DNA of 64,000 nt, from positions 1-64,000 of the forward strand of contig JACFNC010000005.1 of assembly GCA_019455065.1 (NCBI GenBank), in the 5' to 3' direction. The notes under the pieces are model-generated. The model ran no database searches, was not told the DNA's origin, and was given only the letters and a program-made list of their open reading frames with translations. The translations under genes were made by a program, and so were the position numbers. The DNA is from Rhodospirillales bacterium (lineage in GTDB: Bacteria > Pseudomonadota > Alphaproteobacteria > Rhodospirillales > Magnetospirillaceae). Below, piece after piece: positions 35,699 to 43,617 of the stretch (its first letter is position 1; each line of letters opens with the position of its first letter).

Positions 35699-36386
35699 TG
35701 GCCCCCCTGGCCATCAGTTTGTCCCGCAGATCCTCGATGACCGGCACGCGCGTCGTCTCGGCCTCGATGACGATCACCACCGCGTCCATGACCCCGCTGA
35801 TGGCGACGCCGTCGAACGAGGTGCTGGCGGCCGGGGAATCGACGACGATGAACCCGACGCGATCGCGGAGCTGTTTCCAGATGGCCTGATTGCTGGTCAC
35901 CTGCGGCACCTGCCGGCGGTCGGCGGAGTCGGTGTGGAAGCGGCTGACCAGCAGCGGCGTGGCGCCGACCTGATGAAAGGTGATGGACGCCTTCGCGCGT
36001 CGGACGTCGTGGGTCGCGACCCGGATCAGCGCGCTGCCGTCGAAGCCCAGGTCAAGCGGGTCGCTCAACGGGCCGAGGCGTTCCACGAGCGCGGGCTGGC
36101 TGAAATGCCGCCATTGGCCGTCTCCGGCCCAGTCGAGGTCGAGCAAGAGTGTCGGCTTGTCGAAATGGCTGGCGGCCACCCGCGCGAAGTCGCGTGCGAC
36201 GGTCGACACGCCCTCGCCCGGGCGCGAGGCGATGATCTGAACGGCAAGGCCGGTTTCCGCGTCCTGCGGGGGGTTCAACAGGCTGAACAGGCGCGTCGCT
36301 TCCGGGAGAAGGGAAGCTTCGGGCGCACCTCGGGGCGGGGCGTCGGCATCATGGACGGTGTCGGCGGCCGTCGAGGTCTGGTGCAT
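35631..36386 (-). CDS. CpsD/CapB-like BY-kinase homologue with a degenerate Walker A
   Basis: A 251-residue cytoplasmic P-loop protein of the polysaccharide tyrosine-autokinase family. The expected GEGKST P-loop reads GEGVST (residues 57-62), so the nucleotide-binding Lys is Val60. The Walker A' region LLLDLDWAGD and the Walker B region FIVVDSPAAS are recognisable. The C-terminus has only one tyrosine (KVLYKRL), not the usual Tyr cluster. It is therefore probably a non-catalytic partner of the chain-length protein rather than an active kinase, although weak activity cannot be excluded. It is followed by an overlapping secreted-protein gene. Confidence 0.85.
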   Translation of the reverse strand: MHQTSTAADTVHDADAPPRGAPEASLLPEATRLFSLLNPPQDAETGLAVQIIASRPGEGVSTVARDFARVAASHFDKPTLLLDLDWAGDGQWRHFSQPALVERLGPLSDPLDLGFDGSALIRVATHDVRRAKASITFHQVGATPLLVSRFHTDSADRRQVPQVTSNQAIWKQLRDRVGFIVVDSPAASTSFDGVAISGVMDAVVIVIEAETTRVPVIEDLRDKLMARGANVVGAVFNKRRMYIPKVLYKRL

Positions 36387-36478
36387 TCAAAATTCGATCG
36401 CCAAAAGGCTTGCGGGGTTCGCCATTGTCGCCGATGAACGCGAAATCACAAGGCCGAATTTCTTGAGATTCGCCGTAT

Positions 36479-37492
36479 TCATGGCGGCGGCGTCTCGGCG
36501 ACGAGGCAGCGGCCCTTGCTCGCCAGCAGCCGTTCGCAGAACGCCCCCGCCGCCGGCCGCGATGGGAACTGGCCGACGTAGATACGCACCGTCGACGCCC
36601 CACCGCCAAGGTCGACGGCGTCGTAGGTCGGCGCAAAGGCGTCAAGCAGGGGGCGGTGCACCCGCCGCAGCCTGCTCCATTCGGCCTCCGCCGCCGCGAG
36701 GGTGCCCACCGACGCGATATGGGCCCGGAATGACCGCTGCGTCGAGTCGCCGCCGGCACCGGCGGGGGGCTGCGGCATTGGGATGATGATGATTGCCTCC
36801 TCGACCGGGGCCGGAACGGCCTTGACCGCCGCTTCGCCGAGCGGGTCGATGACCGCCTTCAGCCCCGCTGGCTTCTCGGCCATGGTCAGGACCGGCGGCG
36901 GCAGCGACTTGGCGCGCGGCGGGCCGCGGGGCGCGGGGGGCGGCAGGGCGGGCTTGCCCGGCTGCGGCTCGACAAGGGCGGGAAGCCCTACGCGCTCGAC
37001 CGGGGTAAGGTCGGCGGCAACCGCCTCGCGCAACTGGCGGGCCTCCGCGATTCCCCCCTTCTCGGCCAGGGTGGCCCAGAAGTAGGCGGCCACCCGATTG
37101 ACCGGGGTTCCCCAGCCACGGAAGTGCATGATGGCAAGGTTGTTTTGGGCGACGGGGTCGCCATAGGTGGCCGAGCGTGTCAGATAGTCGACGGCGCGAT
37201 CGTATTGCGGCGGCACGCCGTTCTTCCCGGTGAACAGAGTGCCCAGCAGGGTCGCCGACGGCAGGTCTCCGCCATCGGCGGCTCGGGCCAGCCACCCGAC
37301 GGCGGCTTCGCGGTCGGCCGCGTCGCCGCCCTCGAGCAACGCCACGGCCAGCATGTACTGCGCCTCGGCATTGCCTTGCTCGGCGACCGCCCTCAAAGTC
37401 GGCATGGTGGTCTCCAGCGTGCCGGCGGAAAGCCGCCAGCCCGGCCACAGAAGGCCCAGTATCGCCACCGCGTGCAGTACGATTTTTCGCAA
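36479..37492 (-). CDS. Sel1-repeat and SPOR-domain envelope protein
   Basis: A 337-residue exported protein with a hydrophobic N-terminus (residues ~5-23). Sel1/TPR-like repeats at ~30-155 (AEQGNAEAQYMLAVALLEGGDAADREAAVGWLARAADGGD and two or three more), a Pro/Ala-rich linker, and a C-terminal SPOR-like domain (FRAHIASVGTLAAAEAEWSRLRRVHRPLL...VRIYVGQFPSRPAAGAFCERLLASKGRCLV) make up the rest. SPOR domains bind denuded peptidoglycan; Sel1 repeats mediate protein contacts. It could anchor EPS machinery to the cell wall. The start is a TTG at 37492 with no strong ribosome binding site. Confidence 0.85.
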   Translation of the reverse strand: MRKIVLHAVAILGLLWPGWRLSAGTLETTMPTLRAVAEQGNAEAQYMLAVALLEGGDAADREAAVGWLARAADGGDLPSATLLGTLFTGKNGVPPQYDRAVDYLTRSATYGDPVAQNNLAIMHFRGWGTPVNRVAAYFWATLAEKGGIAEARQLREAVAADLTPVERVGLPALVEPQPGKPALPPPAPRGPPRAKSLPPPVLTMAEKPAGLKAVIDPLGEAAVKAVPAPVEEAIIIIPMPQPPAGAGGDSTQRSFRAHIASVGTLAAAEAEWSRLRRVHRPLLDAFAPTYDAVDLGGGASTVRIYVGQFPSRPAAGAFCERLLASKGRCLVAETPPP

Positions 37493-37658
37493 CGTCGCCA
37501 GACATCAAACGGATAACCCAGGCGACCTTAACACACGCCCCCCAGCGCGCCTAGCGCGTGCGTCCGAGGCCGAGGGCGCCATGTTCGAACCTGTACCCAG
37601 ACTGTAACCCCGCGCCTGCTAGCGTTCCCTAACGCCCACCTGATGATGGAGAGAGGGA

Positions 37659-37865
37659 ATGTACATTCGCCGCACGGCATTCCGACTGGTCGCGCTTATG
37701 CTTGCCGCCGCGCTTGCGGGGCCGGTGGGCGCCTTCGCCGCCGAAGCCCCTGCCACGGGGAACGCCGTGGTGGCGAAGGTCGGAGCGCCTTCCGCCAGCG
37801 ATTCCTCGGACAACTGCGGCGACCGCATGGTGGCGCCGCCGTTCCGGGACGCCGGCGCCCGTTGA
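37659..37865 (+). CDS. small secreted peptide of unknown function
   Basis: A 68-residue protein with an excellent ribosome binding site (GGAGAGAGGGA) and a clear signal peptide (residues 1-27, hydrophobic core LVALMLAAALAGPVGAFA, cleavage after AFA). The mature part is about 40 residues with one Cys and no recognisable domain. Its stop codon overlaps a TTG that can start the next gene (TTGA), suggesting coupled translation of a secreted peptide and a helix-turn-helix protein. Confidence 0.65.
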   Translation: MYIRRTAFRLVALMLAAALAGPVGAFAAEAPATGNAVVAKVGAPSASDSSDNCGDRMVAPPFRDAGAR

Positions 37866-38497
37866 CCGCAGGATCACAGATTCCCGTTCGCAGGCGGGAC
37901 CCCCGATCGGGCGGGGGCTTCGCGGATTCGGCCACGGTCGTGGCGGTGTTGCGGGCGGCCAGGGAACTGGGCACGAACGCCGCCTGTCGGCATTACGGAA
38001 TTTCGCCGCAAACATACTATCGCTACAGGCGCCGGGCGGCCCTGTGGGGAAGCCTCGTCTTCTCCTGCGGCGAGCTCGTCGAAGCCGTCGTGCGGCGCAT
38101 CGATGACATTCGGCTCGCCATGTGCGTGGGCCGGCCGCCCACGGACCTCGCGGCTGGCAGCGGCCCCGAAATGGCCGGGTGGCTTTGCCGACGATTGACG
38201 GGCGGCGCCGAGGGATGCGTCACATACGAGCGGACCAGGATCACTGTGCGCTCTCCGGTCGTCCCGGTGGCGGTGACGATCGAGGTCGTCCCCGGCCGCC
38301 ATTTGGCCGCAGCGTCAAGCGAGGCAGGCAAGCCGACCGAGACGGCGGATGTCCTCGTGCTGTTTACCGACCGCCGGAACGACCCGGCCGGCCGGGGGGA
38401 GGACCTGGCGCGTGGGAACGCCAACGCCTTGCGTCAGCGAAGCCGACTCGTTTTGTTTCCCCTGCTGGCTGACGAGGCATGCGCTTCGGCGCCCTAG
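37862..38497 (+). CDS. HTH protein of unknown function (transposase-like HTH, orphan)
   Basis: About 211 residues from TTG 37862. Residues ~23-58 (SATVVAVLRAARELGTNAACRHYGISPQTYYRYRRR) form a helix-turn-helix like that of IS3-type OrfA or MerR/Rok-like transposase N-termini. The remaining ~150 residues do not match a DDE domain or any family recognised here, and no inverted repeats flank the gene. It may be a transcription factor derived from a transposase subunit, placed directly before the RTX beta-helix gene. The start codon is uncertain because the same frame is open upstream. Confidence 0.5.
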   Translation: MTAGSQIPVRRRDPRSGGGFADSATVVAVLRAARELGTNAACRHYGISPQTYYRYRRRAALWGSLVFSCGELVEAVVRRIDDIRLAMCVGRPPTDLAAGSGPEMAGWLCRRLTGGAEGCVTYERTRITVRSPVVPVAVTIEVVPGRHLAAASSEAGKPTETADVLVLFTDRRNDPAGRGEDLARGNANALRQRSRLVLFPLLADEACASAP

Positions 38498-38611
38498 GGG
38501 CCGCGGCCGCGGGAACCTCTCGACGGGTTTCAATTCCCAGCTTACCCCGTTGTTGTATCCCATCTTAGGTAGTTACCTTACCAACATTTAATGATGCTAC
38601 CTAGTTCGGCT

Positions 38612-38622
38612 TAATTCCTTGG
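38612..38622 (+). promoter_or_regulatory. TAATTCCTTGG motif upstream of the RTX beta-helix gene
   Basis: The 11-mer TAATTCCTTGG lies 62-72 nt before the RTX gene and recurs once at 63722-63732, upstream of the sugar transferase at the far end of locus B. A 7-bp inverted repeat TAGGTAG / CTACCTA (38566-38572, 38597-38603) lies just upstream. It may be a shared operator; this is a pattern observation only. Confidence 0.3.
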
Positions 38623-38683
38623 TGATGTTCTTTGGGCAGTCTCCTGTCACGACCGCAGAACAGAACGGCATGGCAGGTAACTC

Positions 38684-40900
38684 ATGGCAACTACTTACAC
38701 CCGCGTCATCGAAAATCTGGTTCTAACCGACACGCTTCGACTTGAGGGATCCGAGTGGGATAATACCCTGATCCGCAACGTCACCATAAAAGGCGTAAGC
38801 GGCGACGGCATCTTCCTGAAAAACGTGAGTAACGTCAGGATCGAGAACTGCACGATCGAGAACGTGTCCGGAGACGGAATCAAGCTGAGCAGCGCCGGGT
38901 CCACCTCGGACGTCATCATTGCTGACAACACCATCAGGAACATCGGACGGAACGGGCTGAGCGCCGCGCAGCGCGAGGACAAGGGTATCGACCATCCCGG
39001 CCTGCAAATCTTGAACAATACCTTCGATACCTGTGGAACGTCGGGCACGTCGGGCCTGCTGCACGGCATCTACGTGCAGTCGACCGATTTCGTCATTCGC
39101 GGAAACCAGGTGACGAACACGGTTGACGGCAACGGCATCTCGGTGCGCAGCTCGGGTGTGGTCGCCAACAACGTCGTGGACGGCGCCGGCAAGAGCGGCA
39201 TCGGCTACTATTCCGACCATGCCTCCGGGCCGAGCGACCTGCTGATCATCGAGAACAATCTGGTCATGAACGCGGGCGAGGAGAATTCGAACCGCAACGA
39301 GATCGACCTGCTGAACGTGAAGAACAGCAGTTATGTCGTGCACAATTTCATCATCCGCGACAACAACATGACGACGAGCGACGGCACCGCGCTCGAGGTT
39401 CACAGCGATTACAAGTCGCTGGGCATCTACCCTCAGCTCAGCAACAACAAGATCGTGTCCGAAAGCGAGGCTAAGGCGCTGATCGCATCCACCCTGGCGG
39501 GTGGCGGAACGTCCGATCCCGCGCCGACGGAGCCAACCGACCCCGCGCCCACGGAGCCGACCGAACCTGCCCCGGCCCCGAACGAGGGGCAGACGATCAC
39601 CGGCACCTCCGGCGACGACGTTCTCACGGGCGGCGCCGGGAACGACACCCTCGACGGTGGCGCCGGCCGTGATGTCCTCGACGGCGGCGCCGGCGACGAC
39701 ATCCTCAAGGGCGGCAAGGACGGCGACACCTTCGTCATCGCCCGGGGCATGGGCAACGACACCATCCTCGACTTCTATCCGCAGTTCTCCGACGTCATCC
39801 GCATCGTCGATCACAACCTCGCCGGCTTCGCCGATCTCAAGCCGCTGATGAGCCAGTCCGGCAGCGACACGGTGATCTCGTTCGCCAACGGCGAGAAGCT
39901 GACATTGAAAGGCGTGAACGTCACCGCGCTGGCGGAAAGCGAGTTCGAGTTCGTGAACACCGCGCCGGCCGAGCCAGCGCCCACGCCCGAGCCCACGCCC
40001 GAGCCGACGCCCGAGCCGACGCCTGAGCCCGCGCCGGCTCCGGTGGAAGGGCAGACCATTACCGGCACCTCCGGCAACGACACCCTGACCGGCGGCGCCG
40101 GGAACGACACCCTCGACGGTGGCGCCGGCCGTGATGTCCTCGACGGCGGCGCCGGCGACGACATCCTCAAGGGCGGCAAGGACGGCGACACCTTCGTCAT
40201 CGCCCGGGGCATGGGCAACGACACCATCCTCGACTTCTATCCGCAGTTCTCCGACGTCATCCGCATCGTCGATCACGGCCTCGCCGGCTTCGCCGATATC
40301 AAACCGCTGATGAGCCAGTCGGGCAGCGACACGGTGGTCTCGTTCGCCAACGGCGAGAAGCTGACGCTGAAAGGCGTGAACGTGACCAAGCTGGCGGAAA
40401 GCGAGTTCGAGTTCGTGAACACCGCGCCGGCCGCCCCCGAACCGACGCCCGAACCGACGCCCGAACCGGCACCCGAGCCGACGCCTGAGCCCGCGCCGGC
40501 TCCGGTGGAAGGGCAGACCATTACCGGCACCTCCGGCAACGACACCCTGACCGGCGGCGCCGGGAACGACACCCTCGACGGTGGCGCCGGCCGTGATGTC
40601 CTCGACGGCGGCGCCGGCGACGACATCCTCAAGGGCGGCAAGGACGGCGACACCTTCGTCATCGCCCGGGGCATGGGCAACGACACCATCCTCGACTTCT
40701 ATCCGCAGTTCTCCGACGTCATCCGCATCGTCGATCACGGCCTTGCCGGCTTCGCCGATCTCGAACCGCTGATGAGCCAGTCGGGCAGCGACACCGCGAT
40801 CTCGTTCGCCAACGGCGAAACCCTGACGCTGAAGGGCGTGGACGTCGGCGAACTGGCTGATAGCGAATTCGCTTTCGTAAACTCCCAGTACTGGTTCTAG
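38684..40900 (+). CDS. parallel beta-helix protein with three RTX calcium-binding modules
   Basis: A 738-residue exported protein. Residues 1-265 form a right-handed parallel beta-helix (repeats such as LIRNVTIKGVSGDGIFLKNVSNVRIENCTIENV, later GISVRSSGVVANNVV), the fold of pectate lyases, alginate epimerases and tailspikes. There is no N-terminal signal peptide. Pro/Thr/Glu linkers join three RTX units starting near residues 301, 455 and 609, each with four GGxGxDxUx-type nonapeptides (GGAGNDTLD, GGAGRDVLD, GGAGDDILK, GGKDGDTFV). This layout resembles AlgE-type mannuronan C5-epimerases and implies calcium-dependent type I secretion, but no HlyB/HlyD genes are in the window. A paralogue of the beta-helix half lies at 59042-59908. 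Likely an EPS lyase, epimerase or EPS-bound structural protein. Confidence 0.9.
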   Translation: MATTYTRVIENLVLTDTLRLEGSEWDNTLIRNVTIKGVSGDGIFLKNVSNVRIENCTIENVSGDGIKLSSAGSTSDVIIADNTIRNIGRNGLSAAQREDKGIDHPGLQILNNTFDTCGTSGTSGLLHGIYVQSTDFVIRGNQVTNTVDGNGISVRSSGVVANNVVDGAGKSGIGYYSDHASGPSDLLIIENNLVMNAGEENSNRNEIDLLNVKNSSYVVHNFIIRDNNMTTSDGTALEVHSDYKSLGIYPQLSNNKIVSESEAKALIASTLAGGGTSDPAPTEPTDPAPTEPTEPAPAPNEGQTITGTSGDDVLTGGAGNDTLDGGAGRDVLDGGAGDDILKGGKDGDTFVIARGMGNDTILDFYPQFSDVIRIVDHNLAGFADLKPLMSQSGSDTVISFANGEKLTLKGVNVTALAESEFEFVNTAPAEPAPTPEPTPEPTPEPTPEPAPAPVEGQTITGTSGNDTLTGGAGNDTLDGGAGRDVLDGGAGDDILKGGKDGDTFVIARGMGNDTILDFYPQFSDVIRIVDHGLAGFADIKPLMSQSGSDTVVSFANGEKLTLKGVNVTKLAESEFEFVNTAPAAPEPTPEPTPEPAPEPTPEPAPAPVEGQTITGTSGNDTLTGGAGNDTLDGGAGRDVLDGGAGDDILKGGKDGDTFVIARGMGNDTILDFYPQFSDVIRIVDHGLAGFADLEPLMSQSGSDTAISFANGETLTLKGVDVGELADSEFAFVNSQYWF
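39584..40897 (+). repeat. three tandem 462-nt RTX/linker units (last one shortened)
   Basis: Units begin at 39584, 40046 and 40508 with GAG/GAA-GGG-CAG (EGQTITGTSG). The period is exactly 462 nt (154 codons) both times, including the Pro-Glu-Pro-Thr linker. Long stretches, for example 39631-39812 against 40093-40274 and 40555-40736, look identical or nearly so at DNA level. This indicates recent duplication or ongoing gene conversion. Confidence 0.92.
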
Positions 40901-40917
40901 GGCCAGCTCACTCCTAT

Positions 40918-40939
40918 CCCCCGGGGCGTGCCCCGGGGG
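40918..40939. terminator. strong GC hairpin after the RTX gene
   Basis: CCCCCGGGGC and GCCCCGGGGG pair perfectly (10 bp) around a GT loop 18 nt after the RTX stop codon. There is no T-run, so it may stabilise the 3' end rather than terminate alone. Confidence 0.5.
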
Positions 40940-40950
40940 CCACTTCCGCG

Positions 40951-40985
40951 GACGGCCTGGGACACCCGGGCCGTCTTGCGTTTTC
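40951..40985 (+). terminator. rho-independent terminator after the RTX gene
   Basis: GACGGCCTGGG and CCCGGGCCGTC form an 11-bp stem (one G-T pair) with an ACA loop, followed by TTGCGTTTTCC. It lies about 50 nt after the stop codon of the RTX gene and isolates it from the flippase gene. The rest of the 297-nt gap to 41197 shows no gene. Confidence 0.75.
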
Positions 40986-41197
40986 CATCCCCATCTACCT
41001 CGCCCGGGCAGCTCCCGGGATTCCCCTATTCGAGCGGTGTGAAATGGTGACCAAGAGGATGAGCGGGCTGGATTTTGCACGCACCCCCTTCCACTTCACG
41101 CAGCAGCGGCCCAGCAAGCGTTGGGGTCGATTGCCCGATCATTGCGAGGAGAGGCGATGCATTCGGCCCCCCGATACCGCAAACAGCGGTGGCTGCG

Positions 41198-42691
41198 ATG
41201 AGAATTGCGCGCCCGGCGGCCACGGCGGCGGTTCCGGGCGGCCCGCTCGCCCGCTTGGCCCGGTACTCAGGTAGCAGCCTGTTGGTTCGCGCTATCGGGC
41301 TCGTCTATGCCTACGTCAAGCCCAAGTTCCTCGAGCCCAGCCTGCTCGGTGTCTGGAGCCTGCTCAATCTGGTGCCGACCTACGGCAGCTATCTCCACCT
41401 CGGTTCACGCAACGCCCTGGAGTTCCGGGTCCCCAGGCTGCTTTCCGAGGGGCGTGACGAAGAGGCGGGGCGCGTCGTCGGCTGCGTCTATCGCGTCACG
41501 CTCGCGGCCAACGGCCTCGTCGCGACGGCCTGCCTTCTCGCCGCCCTGTTCGGCGGCTTCGACCAAGCCACCACCATCGGCCTGATTGCCCTTGCGCCCG
41601 CTCTTCTGCTCATCTGGTATCACGATCAGCAACTGGCGGTGCTTAAGGCCATGCAGCGTTTCGAGGTCATCTCGAACGCCAACGTGCTGAAGGCGGCAAC
41701 CCTCGTCTCCGTCAGCATTCCCCTGGTGATCTGGCTTGGTTTCCTGGGTGTTTGCATCGGGTATGTCACAATGCACGCTGTCGTCGCCAGCTATCTGCGG
41801 TGGCGCCATCCCATGACGCGCATGGGCAGGTTCGAGATGGCGCTGTTCGTCGATCTGGTCCGCGAGGGCGCCCCGGTATTGTTGTTCGTGGCCGGCCTGA
41901 CCCTGTTGACCACGACCGACCGCATGGTCATCGGATGGCTGCTCGGGCTCGAATCCGTGGGCTACTACAGTGTGGCGCTGGTCGCCGCCGCGTTCGCCCT
42001 GCAGGTCCCGTTGTCGGCACGCGACATTCTCGAGCCCCGCCTGATGAGCAGCCTGGCGGACGGCATCTCCGCCTCCGTCTGGCGCGAATACTTCCTGGCG
42101 CCCTTGCTCAACGCGGCCAGCTACTATCCCTTCATCGTCGGTGGCATGGCGTTCCTTGCGGACGAGTTCCTGGCCGCCGTGCTGCCGCGCTACCAGGCCA
42201 GCGCCGTGCCGGCGGTGGTGCTGTGCGGGGGGTGCTATTTCCTGGTCCAGGTGCAGATCGCGCGCGGCATTCTGGTCGCCAACCGGTGGCAGCTGCGCGT
42301 CCTCCCCTTCCATCTCGGCAGCGCGGTGATCAGCGTCGCGCTGAGCATCGCCTTCGTGGGCCGGGGATGGGGCATCGCCGGGGTGGCGCTGGCGAGCAGC
42401 ATAGCGTTTTCGGTGACGATGACGCTGATCCTGCTGTTCGCCATGCGCCGAAGCCCTCTGCCGCCTGGTGAGTGGCTGCCGGTGTTCGCGACCGTGTTCC
42501 TGGCGCCCGCGGCCTCGCTGGCGGCGATCGGCGGGCTGACCTGGCTGCTCGCGCCCCCAACTCCGGCGCTCCTGCCGTCGCTCGCCGGCTTCGCCCTCTT
42601 TGTGCTCGCCCAGGCGGCGTTGATCGCCTTCCTGCGGCGGCCGTTTCCCAAGATCCGGCCGCTGCCGCTGCCGGGGTGGCGCCGGTCATGA
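41198..42691 (+). CDS. Wzx-type polysaccharide flippase (EPS locus B)
   Basis: A 497-residue multi-helix membrane protein of the MOP flippase superfamily. It has an early conserved segment (GSSLLVRAIGLVYAYVKPKFLEPSLLGVWSLLNLVPTYGSYLHLGSRNAL) and the mid-protein motif (TTTDRMVIGWLLGLESVGYYSVALVAAAFAL). It would flip lipid-linked repeat units for the second EPS system. ATG 41198 starts just before the first helix; an upstream ATG-less extension is rejected. The stop overlaps the GT2 start by 4 nt (ATGA). Confidence 0.88.
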   Translation: MRIARPAATAAVPGGPLARLARYSGSSLLVRAIGLVYAYVKPKFLEPSLLGVWSLLNLVPTYGSYLHLGSRNALEFRVPRLLSEGRDEEAGRVVGCVYRVTLAANGLVATACLLAALFGGFDQATTIGLIALAPALLLIWYHDQQLAVLKAMQRFEVISNANVLKAATLVSVSIPLVIWLGFLGVCIGYVTMHAVVASYLRWRHPMTRMGRFEMALFVDLVREGAPVLLFVAGLTLLTTTDRMVIGWLLGLESVGYYSVALVAAAFALQVPLSARDILEPRLMSSLADGISASVWREYFLAPLLNAASYYPFIVGGMAFLADEFLAAVLPRYQASAVPAVVLCGGCYFLVQVQIARGILVANRWQLRVLPFHLGSAVISVALSIAFVGRGWGIAGVALASSIAFSVTMTLILLFAMRRSPLPPGEWLPVFATVFLAPAASLAAIGGLTWLLAPPTPALLPSLAGFALFVLAQAALIAFLRRPFPKIRPLPLPGWRRS

Positions 42692-43617
42692 GGAATCCGA
42701 TGAGCGGTGCGAACCGGCCTGTCTCCGTTGTCATTCCGGCCTTCAATCGGCTCGACATGCTTCGCCGCGCGGTGGCCAGCGTGACCGCCCAGACTTGCCG
42801 TGACCTCGAAATTCTGGTCGTGGACGACGGATCGGACGATGACGTCGCGGGCGCGCTTTCCGACATGACCGATGCGCGGCTCAAGGTGGTTCGCCATTCC
42901 CGCAATCGCGGCGCCGCTGCCGCCCGCAACACGGGAATCGCGCTGGCGACGGGCGAGTACGTCGCCTTCCTGGACAGTGACGACGAGTGGCTTCCGAACC
43001 TCGTCGAGCGCCAATTGGCGGGTTTTGCGTCGGCGCCGCCTGAAACCGTCATGGTTTATGTCGGTGTGCGGGTCGTTCCGCCCGTCAAGCCGCCGCGCGA
43101 CCGATTTCCCCGAGGACGTCTCGCGCAGGCGCTGATGGTGCGCAACGTTATCGGCTCGACCTCCTGCGTCATGGTGCGCCGGACCGCTCTCGAGGCCATC
43201 GGCGGGTTCGACGAAACCCTGCCCAGTTGTCAGGACTGGGACCTCTATATGCGGCTTGCGAGACTCGGGCCCGTCGAGGCCGTTCCGGAAACGCTGGTCG
43301 TCTACCGGATCCACGGCAACTCCATCACCGGCTCCGCCCTGGCTTCGATCACGGGGCATCGGCGATTGCGGCGCAAACATGCCGCCGCCATCGCCGCCTT
43401 GCCGCCGTCGCTCCGGGCCGAGCACGAAATGGCGATGACCGAGTTGTTCCTGTGGAAGCGCGCCTGGCGCGACGCCGCGGGCTCGCTGCTGCGCGCCTTG
43501 CGGGCCGATCCGGGCATCTGGCCGCAGGCGGTGGACCGGCTGCTGGCGCATCGGTTGCGGCGGTTCGTGCGGCGCCGGCGGAGCTGGCCGCTTCCGGGGC
43601 GCCGGAACGGCTATTGA
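42688..43617 (+). CDS. GT2 glycosyltransferase (EPS locus B)
   Basis: A 309-residue inverting GT-A transferase. The nucleotide-sugar site is VSVVIPAFNRLDMLRRAVASVTAQTCRDLEILVVDDGSDDD; the DXD-type metal site is in EYVAFLDSDDEWLPNLVERQL. The acceptor/base region is GGFDETLPSCQDWDLYMRLAR, a pattern common in EPS GT2 enzymes. The ATG overlaps the flippase stop. The C-terminus is Arg-rich and may touch the membrane. It ends convergently with the polymerase gene, overlapping by 7 nt. Confidence 0.9.
   Translation: MRNPMSGANRPVSVVIPAFNRLDMLRRAVASVTAQTCRDLEILVVDDGSDDDVAGALSDMTDARLKVVRHSRNRGAAAARNTGIALATGEYVAFLDSDDEWLPNLVERQLAGFASAPPETVMVYVGVRVVPPVKPPRDRFPRGRLAQALMVRNVIGSTSCVMVRRTALEAIGGFDETLPSCQDWDLYMRLARLGPVEAVPETLVVYRIHGNSITGSALASITGHRRLRRKHAAAIAALPPSLRAEHEMAMTELFLWKRAWRDAAGSLLRALRADPGIWPQAVDRLLAHRLRRFVRRRRSWPLPGRRNGY

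Noticed and set aside
37862-38497. HTH frame considered as an insertion-sequence transposase
   Set aside because: Only the HTH resembles an IS subunit; no DDE/integrase partner, terminal inverted repeats or target duplications were seen.
39960-40045. Short repeated blocks (CCCGAGCCGACG-type) considered as a CRISPR or minisatellite
   Set aside because: They encode in-frame Pro-Glu-Pro-Thr linkers within a protein; there are no unique spacers of constant size.
38723-41080. A 785-codon open frame antisense to the RTX gene
   Set aside because: It mirrors the triple repeat of the sense gene, has no known domain, and GC-rich codon bias leaves antisense frames open. The sense strand encodes clear beta-helix and RTX motifs.
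41041-41197. Open frames upstream of the locus B flippase (from 41044 and 41075)
   Set aside because: The residues are low-complexity and lack family similarity; the flippase begins naturally at ATG 41198 before its first helix.
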